From Neopusillimonas maritima (lineage in GTDB: Bacteria; Pseudomonadota; Gammaproteobacteria; Burkholderiales; Burkholderiaceae_B), in assembly GCF_040930455.2 (NCBI RefSeq), contig NZ_CP170494.1: DNA of 64,000 nucleotides; one strand, given 5' to 3'. Made by a program: the position numbers and the translations under genes. Position 1 is the first letter of the stretch, and the number at the start of each line of letters is the position of its first letter. The notes under the pieces are model-generated. The model was not told where the DNA came from. It saw only the letters and a list, made by a program, of their open reading frames with translations, and did no database searches. Shown in pieces: positions 35,170-42,903 of this stretch.

Positions 35170-35783
35170 ACGCCTATCCGGATGACCTGCGGCGTGTTCA
35201 TTAGCGCCATTCCCTGATGACTCGTGATGACCACGACGCCGCCAGAATCAAGGTGTGCGTCTATCACACCAGTAAGCCATCGAACAGCCTTGGCATCCAG
35301 CGCTGTCAGGGGCTCATCCAGAATCCAAAGTGCACGTGGCTGAAGCAGTAAACGAACCAGGCTAACGCGTCGCTTTTGCCCTTGCGATAAAAATCGCACC
35401 GGAAGATCCTCCCTGTCAGCCAGCCCGCTCCGTCGCAACGCGTCGCGAACAGCACAAACCTCAACTGGGTCGTCTGCCAATGAAGCCGCGAACATCAAAT
35501 TTTCTATTGCGCTCAACTCATCTTTAAGGCCCAAAAGGTGGCCACAATAGAGCAACTCACGACGATAATCACCGCCTGATTGCTGTATGGATCGCCCATT
35601 CCAGGACACAATTCCGGCCGAGGGTGGAATTAACCCCGCAATCATGCGCAGAAGACTAGTTTTGCCACTACCATTCTCACCTTGCACATGTAAACACTGG
35701 CCAGATCCAATCTGAAAACTGACATGACTGAATAAACTGCGCTCGTCGCGTATGGCCTGCAGGTTGACGCCTTCAAGCATCAT
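35166..35783 (-). CDS. ccmA: Heme exporter ATP-binding protein CcmA
   Basis: A 205-residue ABC ATPase with Walker A GENGSGKTSLLRM, signature FLSQGQKRRVSLVRLL, Walker B ALWILDEPLTALD and switch His in VVITSHQGMAL. First gene of the ccmABCDEFGHI run. A 264-nt gap to the CzcI-like gene upstream could hold the ccm promoter; no clear operator was recognised there. Two adjacent ATG codons (35783, 35780) could start it. Confidence 0.94.
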   Translation of the reverse strand: MMLEGVNLQAIRDERSLFSHVSFQIGSGQCLHVQGENGSGKTSLLRMIAGLIPPSAGIVSWNGRSIQQSGGDYRRELLYCGHLLGLKDELSAIENLMFAASLADDPVEVCAVRDALRRSGLADREDLPVRFLSQGQKRRVSLVRLLLQPRALWILDEPLTALDAKAVRWLTGVIDAHLDSGGVVVITSHQGMALMNTPQVIRIGV

Positions 35784-36047
35784 CGCTCATGAATATTAAA
35801 AATATGAACATCAGAAATCTCCACTACTCGCACTTGCCACCTAACGGCCGCACATGCAAATGTGCTGGGGTTATGACATGCACAACAACCCCATCAATCA
35901 ATTAATAGTTGGCAATAAACTTAGTGTTGCAGCAAGCTTATTTTCGTGATTGAGACGTGCACCAAGCGCGCACCCCGTAAGAGTTCAACGCTTTAACTTG
36001 CGGCTATAAATGAGATAGCTGGCGAGAACGACTCAGTAATGTGCCAT

Positions 36048-36404
36048 TTAAGCCACGTTAAACCACTGAGGCCGCTCGGGTCGTTCGCCAAGGGTGCCTG
36101 AAAAATGACGCATCTCAAGAAATTGATGCGCTATATCAGAGGGAATTTGCGGTGTATTAGCGTGTTGCACGCTAATAAAAGGGGCACAATATACGTGACA
36201 TGAATGCACGTTATGTTTGACATTTCCTTCATCAAATGCGCTGCCATCTGCACTCGTGGAGACATCGTCTGAAGCTTGTTGCCCTTCACTGTCACATGGT
36301 GTTGAACACACTGGCTGCCCGGACTGACAATATAAACCCACGACGCCCCAAGACGCCTGGAGCGGAAGCAGAGCCAGTATGAAGAGAAGAAGCAGCTTTT
36401 TCAT
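36048..36404 (-). CDS. czcI: CzcI-like small periplasmic metal-responsive protein
   Basis: A 118-residue protein with a signal peptide (LLLFILALLPLQASWG). The Cys-rich mature part has YCQSGQPVCSTPC and HNVHSCHVYCAP, and the C-terminus is GERPERPQWFNVA. The LPLQxSW signal and RPxW tail strongly recall CzcI of Cupriavidus. Here, however, no czcCBA is adjacent: neighbours are a cytochrome c gene upstream (61 nt) and ccmA downstream. It may be a solitary metal sensor or a leftover of a rearranged efflux operon. Confidence 0.65.
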   Translation of the reverse strand: MKKLLLLFILALLPLQASWGVVGLYCQSGQPVCSTPCDSEGQQASDDVSTSADGSAFDEGNVKHNVHSCHVYCAPFISVQHANTPQIPSDIAHQFLEMRHFSGTLGERPERPQWFNVA

Positions 36405-36464
36405 CGCAGTGAAGATTTTACGTACAACAGTTCAGGTTAGTAAACTACCATTAATATAAAAACG

Positions 36465-36881
36465 TCAATTTCGGTAATCCCGCTGCTCGTTCGTCCAGAG
36501 GGTTTTGAGGTACTCGATCACCGCCCGTATTTCCCGGTCAGTCAGCTCATCTTCAAAGGCCGGCATAGTCAGTCGATCAGTCTCATTGAAAGGGTGTCGC
36601 CAACCCTTTGCGATCATTTTAAACAACATAGCATCGCTATGGCGCCAGGTATGGCCGGTTTCATCATGAGGAGGTGCCGGCATTTCGCCTTTTTCATCGG
36701 GCTGTTGCCAAACGGCGGCACCTTCGCCCTGCCATCCATGGCAAACGGCACAGGACTGCTCATACACTTGCCGACCCTGCTGAATTTCGTCAAGCGCGCC
36801 GGCGCTATCCGGCTGCTCGCCGGAGGCAATAGCAACTACCGGCACAAAGAGTACCGCAAGTGCACCAACCCACTTATTCAT
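36465..36881 (-). CDS. Small class I cytochrome c (DUF411-associated), copy 1
   Basis: A 138-residue exported monoheme cytochrome. Signal peptide ends near AIASG; CAVCH heme motif (Cys44, Cys47, His48); Met in RLTMPAFEDEL is the likely distal ligand. Between these is the conserved block MPAPPHDETGHTWRHSDAML, shared with the cytochrome at 41874. Start chosen at ATG 36881, which overlaps the end of the beta-propeller gene by 8 nt. Downstream of a DUF411 gene and a beta-propeller gene, upstream of czcI-like and ccm genes. Electron partner unknown. Confidence 0.85.
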   Translation of the reverse strand: MNKWVGALAVLFVPVVAIASGEQPDSAGALDEIQQGRQVYEQSCAVCHGWQGEGAAVWQQPDEKGEMPAPPHDETGHTWRHSDAMLFKMIAKGWRHPFNETDRLTMPAFEDELTDREIRAVIEYLKTLWTNEQRDYRN

Positions 36882-37728
36882 CGATCCGCACCCACTCACG
36901 AGCAGCATTCAGAAAAAGCAAGTTCCCGGTGGCCGTACCCACCACAAGCCCCAGTATCGGCGAAAATACAACAGCCGTCACAGTTTGAGGTACCTGAAGA
37001 GATGTCCAGTTCTGACCGCCATCCGCGCTGTGATAAATCGCGCCATCGATAACTGCATAGACATTTACAGGAGCTGCCGGATCATAACTGATGGCGGATA
37101 CCGTACCACGCAGGTCACCGGCATCACCCCACAAGCAAAAGCAATCCATGGAACGGGAAACGCCACGAGTTGTCCCGGCGAAAAGCCAGCCGCTCTCCAT
37201 ACTGCCAGGCATGTCCGAATGCAGGAATGCCTGCACAGGCTCTCTGGGACCATTGTCAACTTTTACCCATTCGTCCCCGCCGTCGATGGATCGAAACATA
37301 CCTTTATCCAGATAATAAGCGTAGAGCGTAGCCGGCTGGGTCGCGTGAGCCGCAATGGCCGTAACGTCAAGACTGGGCAAGGTCTTATTGAGGGACTGCC
37401 AGCGCTCACCGGCGCTGTCATATCGCCAGACGCCCATGCCTGGCCCCCCAAGGTAGACACTGCTGTCCGCGCCTTTGGCCAAAGTTGAAGCATGAGCTTG
37501 CGGATTGTTCATCGGAAGCGGGATTCTGGTCGACGCCCCACCTTTAATGGTAAACAAGCCTGTGTCTCGCAACACCACAAGTTCACCTGAAGAGTTCGTA
37601 GTCAGTGCCTTCACTAATTGATCTTCAACCGTAGGCTGGGCGTAAACCAGTGCGGGCAGCATGGCCACAAGCGTGGGCAAACCAAAGCGACGGATTGCCC
37701 TGCCAACAAGATAAATAATTGCTGTCAT
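36874..37728 (-). CDS. Exported BNR/sortilin-type beta-propeller protein
   Basis: About 284 residues from ATG 37728 (GAGG 9-10 nt upstream); an earlier in-frame Met overlaps the DUF411 gene. Signal peptide LPTLVAMLPALVYAQ. Repeats with the BNR/Asp-box pattern: MFRSIDGGDEWVKVD and IYHSADGGQNWTSLQ, plus GVWRYDSAGERWQSLN and a Cys pair in MDCFCLWG. Such propellers resemble Ycf48/VPS10-like folds and act as assembly factors or binding scaffolds. It is coupled to the cytochrome c gene (8-nt overlap) and 10 nt after DUF411, so it may help assembly or metal delivery to that cytochrome. Function inferred only from context. Confidence 0.75.
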   Translation of the reverse strand: MTAIIYLVGRAIRRFGLPTLVAMLPALVYAQPTVEDQLVKALTTNSSGELVVLRDTGLFTIKGGASTRIPLPMNNPQAHASTLAKGADSSVYLGGPGMGVWRYDSAGERWQSLNKTLPSLDVTAIAAHATQPATLYAYYLDKGMFRSIDGGDEWVKVDNGPREPVQAFLHSDMPGSMESGWLFAGTTRGVSRSMDCFCLWGDAGDLRGTVSAISYDPAAPVNVYAVIDGAIYHSADGGQNWTSLQVPQTVTAVVFSPILGLVVGTATGNLLFLNAAREWVRIDE

Positions 37729-37738
37729 CGGATCAACC

Positions 37739-38236
37739 TCAGTAATCCTTATACTCGCGGAATACGCTTTGCTGACCGTTGGCACTAAAAGCGATGACTT
37801 GATAGTCTTCCTTTTTGCCCGTTTCCATTCCCGGAGTGCCCTGAACCATACCTGGCACCGAAAGCCCGACTATATTGAACTGCGGATTTTCCAGATAAGC
37901 CAAAATATCACTAGCTGGCACATGCCCTTCAATGACCAAACCATTGATCAACGCAGTATGGCAGGAGGCCATTTCCCGTGGAACGCTATGTTTCTGCTTA
38001 ATCTCATAGAGACTATTGGTATTAACGATTTTGGTTTTAAATCCGTTGGCTTCGAGATATTCCACCCACGACTGGCAACAACCGCAACTGGGGCTCTTGT
38101 AGATGGTGATTGCGCGCTCATCGGCATCGGTGAAGCCTTGTATGGACGACGCTAAGACAGGTTGCGCCAAGGTGGAAGCGGTAGCTAGAAGAATGGAGGT
38201 TACGCTTGTATACAAGGGATTCTTTTTCGTCTTCAT
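37739..38236 (-). CDS. DUF411 metal-binding protein, copy 1
   Basis: A 165-residue exported protein with thioredoxin-like arrangement. Signal up to about residue 30; ITIYKSPSCGCCQSWVEYL (Cys51, Cys53, Cys54); a later conserved EMASCHTALINGLVIEGHVP; PGMVQGTPGMETG near the C-terminus. DUF411 proteins occur in copper-resistance clusters and are presumed copper-binding. Start at MKTKKN follows GAGAATTATC. First of the DUF411/propeller/cytochrome trio. A paralogue lies at 41426. Confidence 0.85.
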   Translation of the reverse strand: MKTKKNPLYTSVTSILLATASTLAQPVLASSIQGFTDADERAITIYKSPSCGCCQSWVEYLEANGFKTKIVNTNSLYEIKQKHSVPREMASCHTALINGLVIEGHVPASDILAYLENPQFNIVGLSVPGMVQGTPGMETGKKEDYQVIAFSANGQQSVFREYKDY

Positions 38237-38335
38237 GATAATTCTCAAATTAGATCGGTAATAGTCGCTATCAAACCCGGGGTTGCCGTAGCCTCCCCGG
38301 GCAAGTGATTTTAGTTCAGGTTATTGCCAATGTCG

Positions 38336-38614
38336 TTAGTTAGCGTTAGCGGCACCTTCATGCTCCGCGCCAGCGCTGGTGTCGCTACCGTAGTTTTGCA
38401 TCATTTTCATGCAAGCCTCGGTCATGGCTTTCCGATCTTCGGGGGACATGTCAGACATCATGTTCATCATCCCCATCATGCTGCCCATTCCCTCCATGCT
38501 TTCCGATGACATCATTCCTTTTCCTTCGCTCTCATGAGCAATGGCCGAGAAAGTGCCGATCGAACCAACCAGGAAAAGCGCTGTAGCAGCTAATTTGATT
38601 TTTGAGTTTTTCAT
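38336..38614 (-). CDS. Small exported Met-rich protein
   Basis: A 92-residue protein with a signal peptide (LAATALFLVGSIGTFSAIA) and a short Met-rich mature part (MSSESMEGMGSMMGMMNMMS, then DMSPEDRKAMTEACMKMMQNYG) containing a single Cys. Such proteins bind Cu(I) weakly in the periplasm. It lies 99 nt upstream of DUF411 copy 1 on the same strand. Related in character, though not in length, to 20653-21048. Confidence 0.7.
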   Translation of the reverse strand: MKNSKIKLAATALFLVGSIGTFSAIAHESEGKGMMSSESMEGMGSMMGMMNMMSDMSPEDRKAMTEACMKMMQNYGSDTSAGAEHEGAANAN

Positions 38615-38723
38615 TTAATTCACTCCAGTTAAGGTACCGTGATAGCTCGTATAAAGCACGGGGCCTTGTTGTAAAAATTAACTTCAATGGAATTTGCACG
38701 ATGAGCAATATCCAAGTTAAAAA

Positions 38724-39110
38724 TCAGGAGCGATATTTCGGAGGGGGTAAAAGAGAGACCAAGAACGGATCCTGGTAAAAAATTGCGCGGATGCGGGTTC
38801 TTAGGCAAGAACTACTACTTGCCAAATTACCAGAACCTGCTGGCAAGAAAACAAAATTGAAGCTGGTATTGCAATTATTTGTCCCGCTCGGGCCGGGACA
38901 GCTCATATCCGCAACGACAATGCAATTATTTCCAGCTTCAAGGAATGAGCTGGCACCTTTAGCTTGAGTTGACTTTAAGGAATCACAATTTGTTGTCACT
39001 GCGGAACTCGTTTGCTCTTTCGCGACTTTCGAAATAGCCAAAGTTGGCCCGCTCACCATAAGAAGTAGTGAAATCAGAGCAGAAAAGATATGGCGGCAGG
39101 TTGCAGTCAT
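38724..39110 (-). CDS. Hypothetical exported Cys-containing protein with PPPKYRS tail
   Basis: About 128 residues from MTATCRHIF (the open frame extends to 39194, overlapping the glycosyltransferase gene). Signal peptide FSALISLLLMVSGPTLA. Mature part holds several Cys (TTNCDSLKS, NNCIVVADMSCPGP, NNCNTSF, SSCLRTR) and a proline/arginine tail (FLVSLLPPPKYRS) like those of the CzcI-like proteins. Start uncertain, no strong ribosome site. No recognised family; may be a copper/metal-linked periplasmic protein. Confidence 0.5.
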   Translation of the reverse strand: MTATCRHIFSALISLLLMVSGPTLAISKVAKEQTSSAVTTNCDSLKSTQAKGASSFLEAGNNCIVVADMSCPGPSGTNNCNTSFNFVFLPAGSGNLASSSSCLRTRIRAIFYQDPFLVSLLPPPKYRS

Positions 39111-39177
39111 CTTGACATCAAGTACTAGAAATGGCCTCAACAATGAGGTTACGCATCTAAGACAGAACCATCCCAAT

Positions 39178-40317
39178 TTAGTTCCCAGCAGCATTCAATG
39201 CTGCGTTTCTGGCATCCAGATACACCGATTCTGTATTTGATACAAAATCACGTAGGGAAAAACTTGAAACAGCCCTATGTCGAGCAGCAAGACGCATCGG
39301 AATCAAACTGTATCGATTCATTAACACACGCTTCAAAATAGATGAAACGGCCTCTGGACTTTTAACAGGCACAATCCAACCATCTACACCATGTTCGACA
39401 TTCTCTGCCAACCCACCAGAATTACTAACAATAACCGGAACACCCGTACTCATCATTTCCCGACAAGCAAACGATATCGTCTCCACTCCAGAAGAGAGTA
39501 CGAAACCTATATCCAAAGTAGTAATAAAGGGGTAAACGTCCTGCAACAAACCTGTAAATACTACATTTTGTCCCATACCAAGCTGATGAACTTTGGCCAA
39601 ATCAGACTTTGGGGGTAACAGACCTGCGACCATAACAACGACTTGCCTACGTAAATTGTGAGGCAACATGGCTACTGCCTCTACCATGTCCATCCAACGC
39701 TTATATTCTGCCGTCCCGGCATTACTGCCTATAACCAGCTTTCCTGAATGCGTCGAGCCAATCCAATGAGCACGATTACGTTCCACTTCGTCTGCGCTAG
39801 GAGGACTAAATCTATCCACATCAACACCGTTATATATTCTAGTTATGTCACATTGCGAGAATGGGCTTTTTCCCAACTTACGCTTGCTATTGTCGCATAC
39901 ACAAATTACTTTCGTTGTACCAAAACGAGCTCTTATCCAAACACCTAAACTATTCATTTCTTTATCATTATGCTTTGTAAAAACGATGGCAGGGCGCCTC
40001 GAACCAAGAGTCACAGCAGCCAAAAAACACAATCGGTGATCAACGGAACCATTTACATGCACGACATCAAAGTTCTCTCTACGAAGTAAGGCACGAAAAC
40101 TAACAACATCACCTAAAGTTTTTAACAAGGCACCTTTAAAATCGTGAGCGATAAAACGGACGCCAGAAAATACGGAAAGAGTTTGATATAAACGACTGGT
40201 CTTTGGGGCAATAACGGTTATATCGTGCTTTTCTTTAAAGGCCATCACCAACGCAGTAATGTATGTAGTGTGACCTCCGCCATCGCCCCGGTGAAAATTG
40301 GTGATAAGAATTTTCAT
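39178..40317 (-). CDS. GT-B glycosyltransferase (family 4)
   Basis: A 379-residue glycosyltransferase. N-terminal Gly-rich acceptor loop MKILITNFHRGDGGGHTTYI; NGVDVDRFSPP; donor half with GSNAGTAEYKRW and the EX7E motif in ETISFACREMMSTGVPVIVS, then NSGGLAENVEHGVDGWIV. Retaining GT4 enzymes add sugars to lipids or polysaccharides. It follows the GtrB-like gene by 114 nt. An odd member within copper genes; it suggests that surface glycosylation is part of this island's cargo. Confidence 0.85.
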   Translation of the reverse strand: MKILITNFHRGDGGGHTTYITALVMAFKEKHDITVIAPKTSRLYQTLSVFSGVRFIAHDFKGALLKTLGDVVSFRALLRRENFDVVHVNGSVDHRLCFLAAVTLGSRRPAIVFTKHNDKEMNSLGVWIRARFGTTKVICVCDNSKRKLGKSPFSQCDITRIYNGVDVDRFSPPSADEVERNRAHWIGSTHSGKLVIGSNAGTAEYKRWMDMVEAVAMLPHNLRRQVVVMVAGLLPPKSDLAKVHQLGMGQNVVFTGLLQDVYPFITTLDIGFVLSSGVETISFACREMMSTGVPVIVSNSGGLAENVEHGVDGWIVPVKSPEAVSSILKRVLMNRYSLIPMRLAARHRAVSSFSLRDFVSNTESVYLDARNAALNAAGN

Positions 40318-40431
40318 ATATTTTTAATACAAAAAGGAACCCTTCAACGCACGAGAACCACGTAGCAGCATGCTCTTGTAGTGAATATGAGTGCGCTTAA
40401 TAGCTGATGTGGTCCATCAGAAATACAATGA

Positions 40432-41433
40432 TTATTTCTGCTCTTGTGGCGCCTTAACCTGATCCAAGATATATTTGGGGCGTGCCTTGGTTTCATGGAA
40501 AAGACGACCGACATACTCACCCACAATGCCAACTGCCACGAGTTGCAACCCACCCAAAAACAAAACGGCGACAATCAGCGTAGGAAATCCTGGCACAGGA
40601 TCGCCATAGACTATGGCTTTAACCATAAAGTAGACACCGCTAAAGAAAGCCGCTAAAGAACTAACCAAGCCCAGATACATTGAAACTTTCAAAGGTCCTG
40701 TGGAAAAAGAGGTGATGCCATCCAAAGCGTAATTCCATAGTTTCCAATATTTCCACTTGGTAATTCCTGCGTGACGCGGCTCACGAAAATAGTTCAACGT
40801 AACTTGATGGAAACCAATCCACGCATACAACCCTTTCATAAACCGGCAGCGCTCAGGCAAAGTGTTTAATGCATCAACTGCACGTCGGCTTAATAGCCGG
40901 AAATCACCTACATCTTGGGCAACCGGAACATCACTCAGTCGATTCATTACTCGATAAAAAAAATGAGCAGTAAACCGCTTGAAGAGCGTTTCTCCCTCGC
41001 GGCTGATCCGCCGCATATTGACAACATCAGCCCCCTCTCGCCAGACGTTCATCATGTCTATAATCAGTTCAGGAGGGTCTTGCAAATCAGCATCAATAAC
41101 CACCACTGCTTGCCCTCTTGCAAGATCCAGACCGGCACTCAGAGCACTTTCTTTACCAAAATTTCGACTAAGTCGCACAAGCCCTACACGTACATCATGA
41201 GAATGAATGGCTTCTAATTTTGCAAAAGACTCGTCCGTGCTGCCATCATCAATGTACAGAACTTCGCTCTGCATTCCCTCTAACTGATTTAGCGTTGAGC
41301 TTAATCGTGCATGAAATGCATCGAGTACCGGGGCCTCGTTGTAAACCGGAACGATGACACTCACCAAAACTTCATGAGCATTGTCGTCCAGCTCTGCGGA
41401 TAAAGACATTTGACTAGCAGCAGGCTTAATCAC
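40432..41433 (-). CDS. Family 2 glycosyltransferase, GtrB/ArnC-like, second copy
   Basis: A 333-residue paralogue of 15174-16163 with the same motifs (VPVYNEAP, LYIDDGSTD, IDADLQDPPELI, QDVGDFRLLSRRAVDAL, GEYVGRLFHETKARPKYI) and two C-terminal helices. By eye the two are near 75% identical. GTG at 41433 starts it inside the end of the DUF411 gene (8-nt overlap); ATG at 41409 is an alternative. Predicted product: undecaprenyl-phosphate-linked sugar. It is in one operon with DUF411 copy 2, cytochrome c copy 2 and the cop genes. Confidence 0.85.
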   Translation of the reverse strand: MIKPAASQMSLSAELDDNAHEVLVSVIVPVYNEAPVLDAFHARLSSTLNQLEGMQSEVLYIDDGSTDESFAKLEAIHSHDVRVGLVRLSRNFGKESALSAGLDLARGQAVVVIDADLQDPPELIIDMMNVWREGADVVNMRRISREGETLFKRFTAHFFYRVMNRLSDVPVAQDVGDFRLLSRRAVDALNTLPERCRFMKGLYAWIGFHQVTLNYFREPRHAGITKWKYWKLWNYALDGITSFSTGPLKVSMYLGLVSSLAAFFSGVYFMVKAIVYGDPVPGFPTLIVAVLFLGGLQLVAVGIVGEYVGRLFHETKARPKYILDQVKAPQEQK

Positions 41434-41842
41434 GAGAAAATTTCCGTCCCTTAAAGTCTACTGTTACTAAATTTCCATCTAGTGCTCCCATGCCCGGCGA
41501 ATTGATAGGCATACCCGGAGCAGACACCCCTTCTATTTCAGGCATGGCAAGAAGCTTTTTGACGGCGGCAATTGGAACATGCCCTTCAATAATTTGCCCC
41601 GACGTTGCCAGAATAGCGGTATGACAAGAACTTAACTTTTCTGGAACACCCAACCGAACCTTATGTGAGGCGACGTCTGCAGTCTTGATAGTTGTGACAT
41701 TGAAGCCCGAAGACTTCATGTAATCTGACCATCCAGAACAACACCCACAGTTCGGATTCTGATAAACCGTAATACTCTCAACCCCAGCACTCACCGCTGA
41801 ATTTGCCGACAGTATTGCGGCAAGGAGAATCCATCTTTTCAT
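41426..41842 (-). CDS. DUF411 metal-binding protein, copy 2
   Basis: A 138-residue exported protein. Start MKRWILL (AAGGA about 9 nt upstream). Signal to about residue 20; ITVYQNPNCGCCSGWSDYM (Cys32, Cys34, Cys35); LSSCHTAILATSGQIIEGHVP; APGMPINSPGMGA. It keeps all landmark residues of copy 1. It follows a cytochrome c gene (31 nt) and overlaps a glycosyltransferase gene. The relation to a cytochrome c is the same as in copy 1, supporting a functional link. Confidence 0.87.
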   Translation of the reverse strand: MKRWILLAAILSANSAVSAGVESITVYQNPNCGCCSGWSDYMKSSGFNVTTIKTADVASHKVRLGVPEKLSSCHTAILATSGQIIEGHVPIAAVKKLLAMPEIEGVSAPGMPINSPGMGALDGNLVTVDFKGRKFSRD

Positions 41843-41873
41843 GCATATCCTTATCTTTTCACAGAGGCACAAA

Positions 41874-42350
41874 TCACTTGCTGTTTCTGAGCGTGACTTC
41901 TTTTTGTGCCTCTAATACTCTTGGCGGCCATGTGCTCTTAATATATGCAATGACCGCAACTATTTCCTCGTCTGTCAACAACCCGCCATAGGCTGGCATG
42001 TCACTTTCATAGCCTGGCGGGGCGGTACGGCCAGGCACCAATCCGTGTTTCACCATATCGACTAACAGCCTGTCAGGGTGGTGCCACGTATGCCCAGTTT
42101 TGTCATGGGGAGGGGCAGGCAAGCGGCCATTATCAAGCCGCTCCCTCCAGTTCGCCTGACCTTCCAGATTAGCCCCGTGACATGCAGCACAATTTGCGGT
42201 GTACACCGTCTTTCCCTGCAGAAGTCGCCCCTGATCAGCGAACGGATCGATAAAGCCATCACTGCGCGCCAAAGTAGTCAAGTAAAAAGCTATTACCAGC
42301 AAGACCACCAACATCACAAACAATAATGGAATACGCCGGGTTTTCAGCAC
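41874..42350 (-). CDS. Small class I cytochrome c (DUF411-associated), copy 2
   Basis: A 158-residue membrane-anchored monoheme cytochrome. N-terminal helix (LLFVMLVVLLVIAFYLTTLA); CAACH (Cys54, Cys57, His58); LPAPPHDKTGHTWHHPDRLL as in copy 1; likely distal Met in ESDMPAYGGLL. It lies 15 nt after the cupredoxin gene and 31 nt ahead of DUF411 copy 2. The anchor is probably uncleaved, unlike copy 1. It needs a heme-attachment system, and the island supplies one (ccm). Confidence 0.87.
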   Translation of the reverse strand: MLKTRRIPLLFVMLVVLLVIAFYLTTLARSDGFIDPFADQGRLLQGKTVYTANCAACHGANLEGQANWRERLDNGRLPAPPHDKTGHTWHHPDRLLVDMVKHGLVPGRTAPPGYESDMPAYGGLLTDEEIVAVIAYIKSTWPPRVLEAQKEVTLRNSK

Positions 42351-42365
42351 GCCAGTCGCCTACCG

Positions 42366-42878
42366 TCAGTTGACTTCGACTTTACCCATCATGCCTGCCT
42401 CCATATGGCCGGGAATCAGGCAAGCAAAATCAACAGTGCCTGCCTGATCAAAAGTCCATACCAACCCCCCTCGTTGACCACCGTTCAAAGTAATCATGTT
42501 GGGCTCGGCATGCTTCATATCAGACATATTCCGCATTTCTTCAGCGTGCGCCTTCAAATCATCTATTGAACCAATCACCATTTCGTGAGGAATTTTTCCT
42601 GCGTTCTTGACAAAAAAACGAATAGTTTCGCCCTTTTTTACTTCAATCAAAGCCGGCTCAAAACGCATGGAATCATTCATGACCACCTCCACCGTGCGAT
42701 CCACCTTACCCGGATCGCCCGGTTTACCGACACTCGACATACTTGACATGTCATGCCCTTCCATACTGTGCCCCGGCATGTCATTACCATCCATGGTGTG
42801 ACCGCCCGAATGCTCACCTGCAGCCAATGTCAACAAAGGTGCAACACTTAAAACCAGCGCTAATACGTACTTTTTCAT
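42366..42878 (-). CDS. copI: Periplasmic cupredoxin copper-tolerance protein (CopI-like)
   Basis: A 170-residue protein from MKKYVLAL (GAGG upstream; earlier Met codons overlap copB). Signal peptide; His/Met-rich stretch (HSGGHTMDGNDMPGHSMEGH); then a cupredoxin domain whose type 1 copper ligands are visible as His98 (KIPHEM), Cys153, His158 and Met163 (FACLIPGHMEAGM). Family members such as CopI of Rubrivivax protect periplasmic cytochrome assembly from copper. Gene is 25 nt after copB and 15 nt before cytochrome copy 2. Confidence 0.85.
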   Translation of the reverse strand: MKKYVLALVLSVAPLLTLAAGEHSGGHTMDGNDMPGHSMEGHDMSSMSSVGKPGDPGKVDRTVEVVMNDSMRFEPALIEVKKGETIRFFVKNAGKIPHEMVIGSIDDLKAHAEEMRNMSDMKHAEPNMITLNGGQRGGLVWTFDQAGTVDFACLIPGHMEAGMMGKVEVN

Positions 42879-42903
42879 GCTATCTATCCTCATTGAATTA
42901 ACA

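Noticed and set aside
35784..36047. Possible riboswitch or small gene ahead of ccmA
   Set aside because: 264 nt with no ORF, clear hairpin-terminator or conserved element that I could identify.
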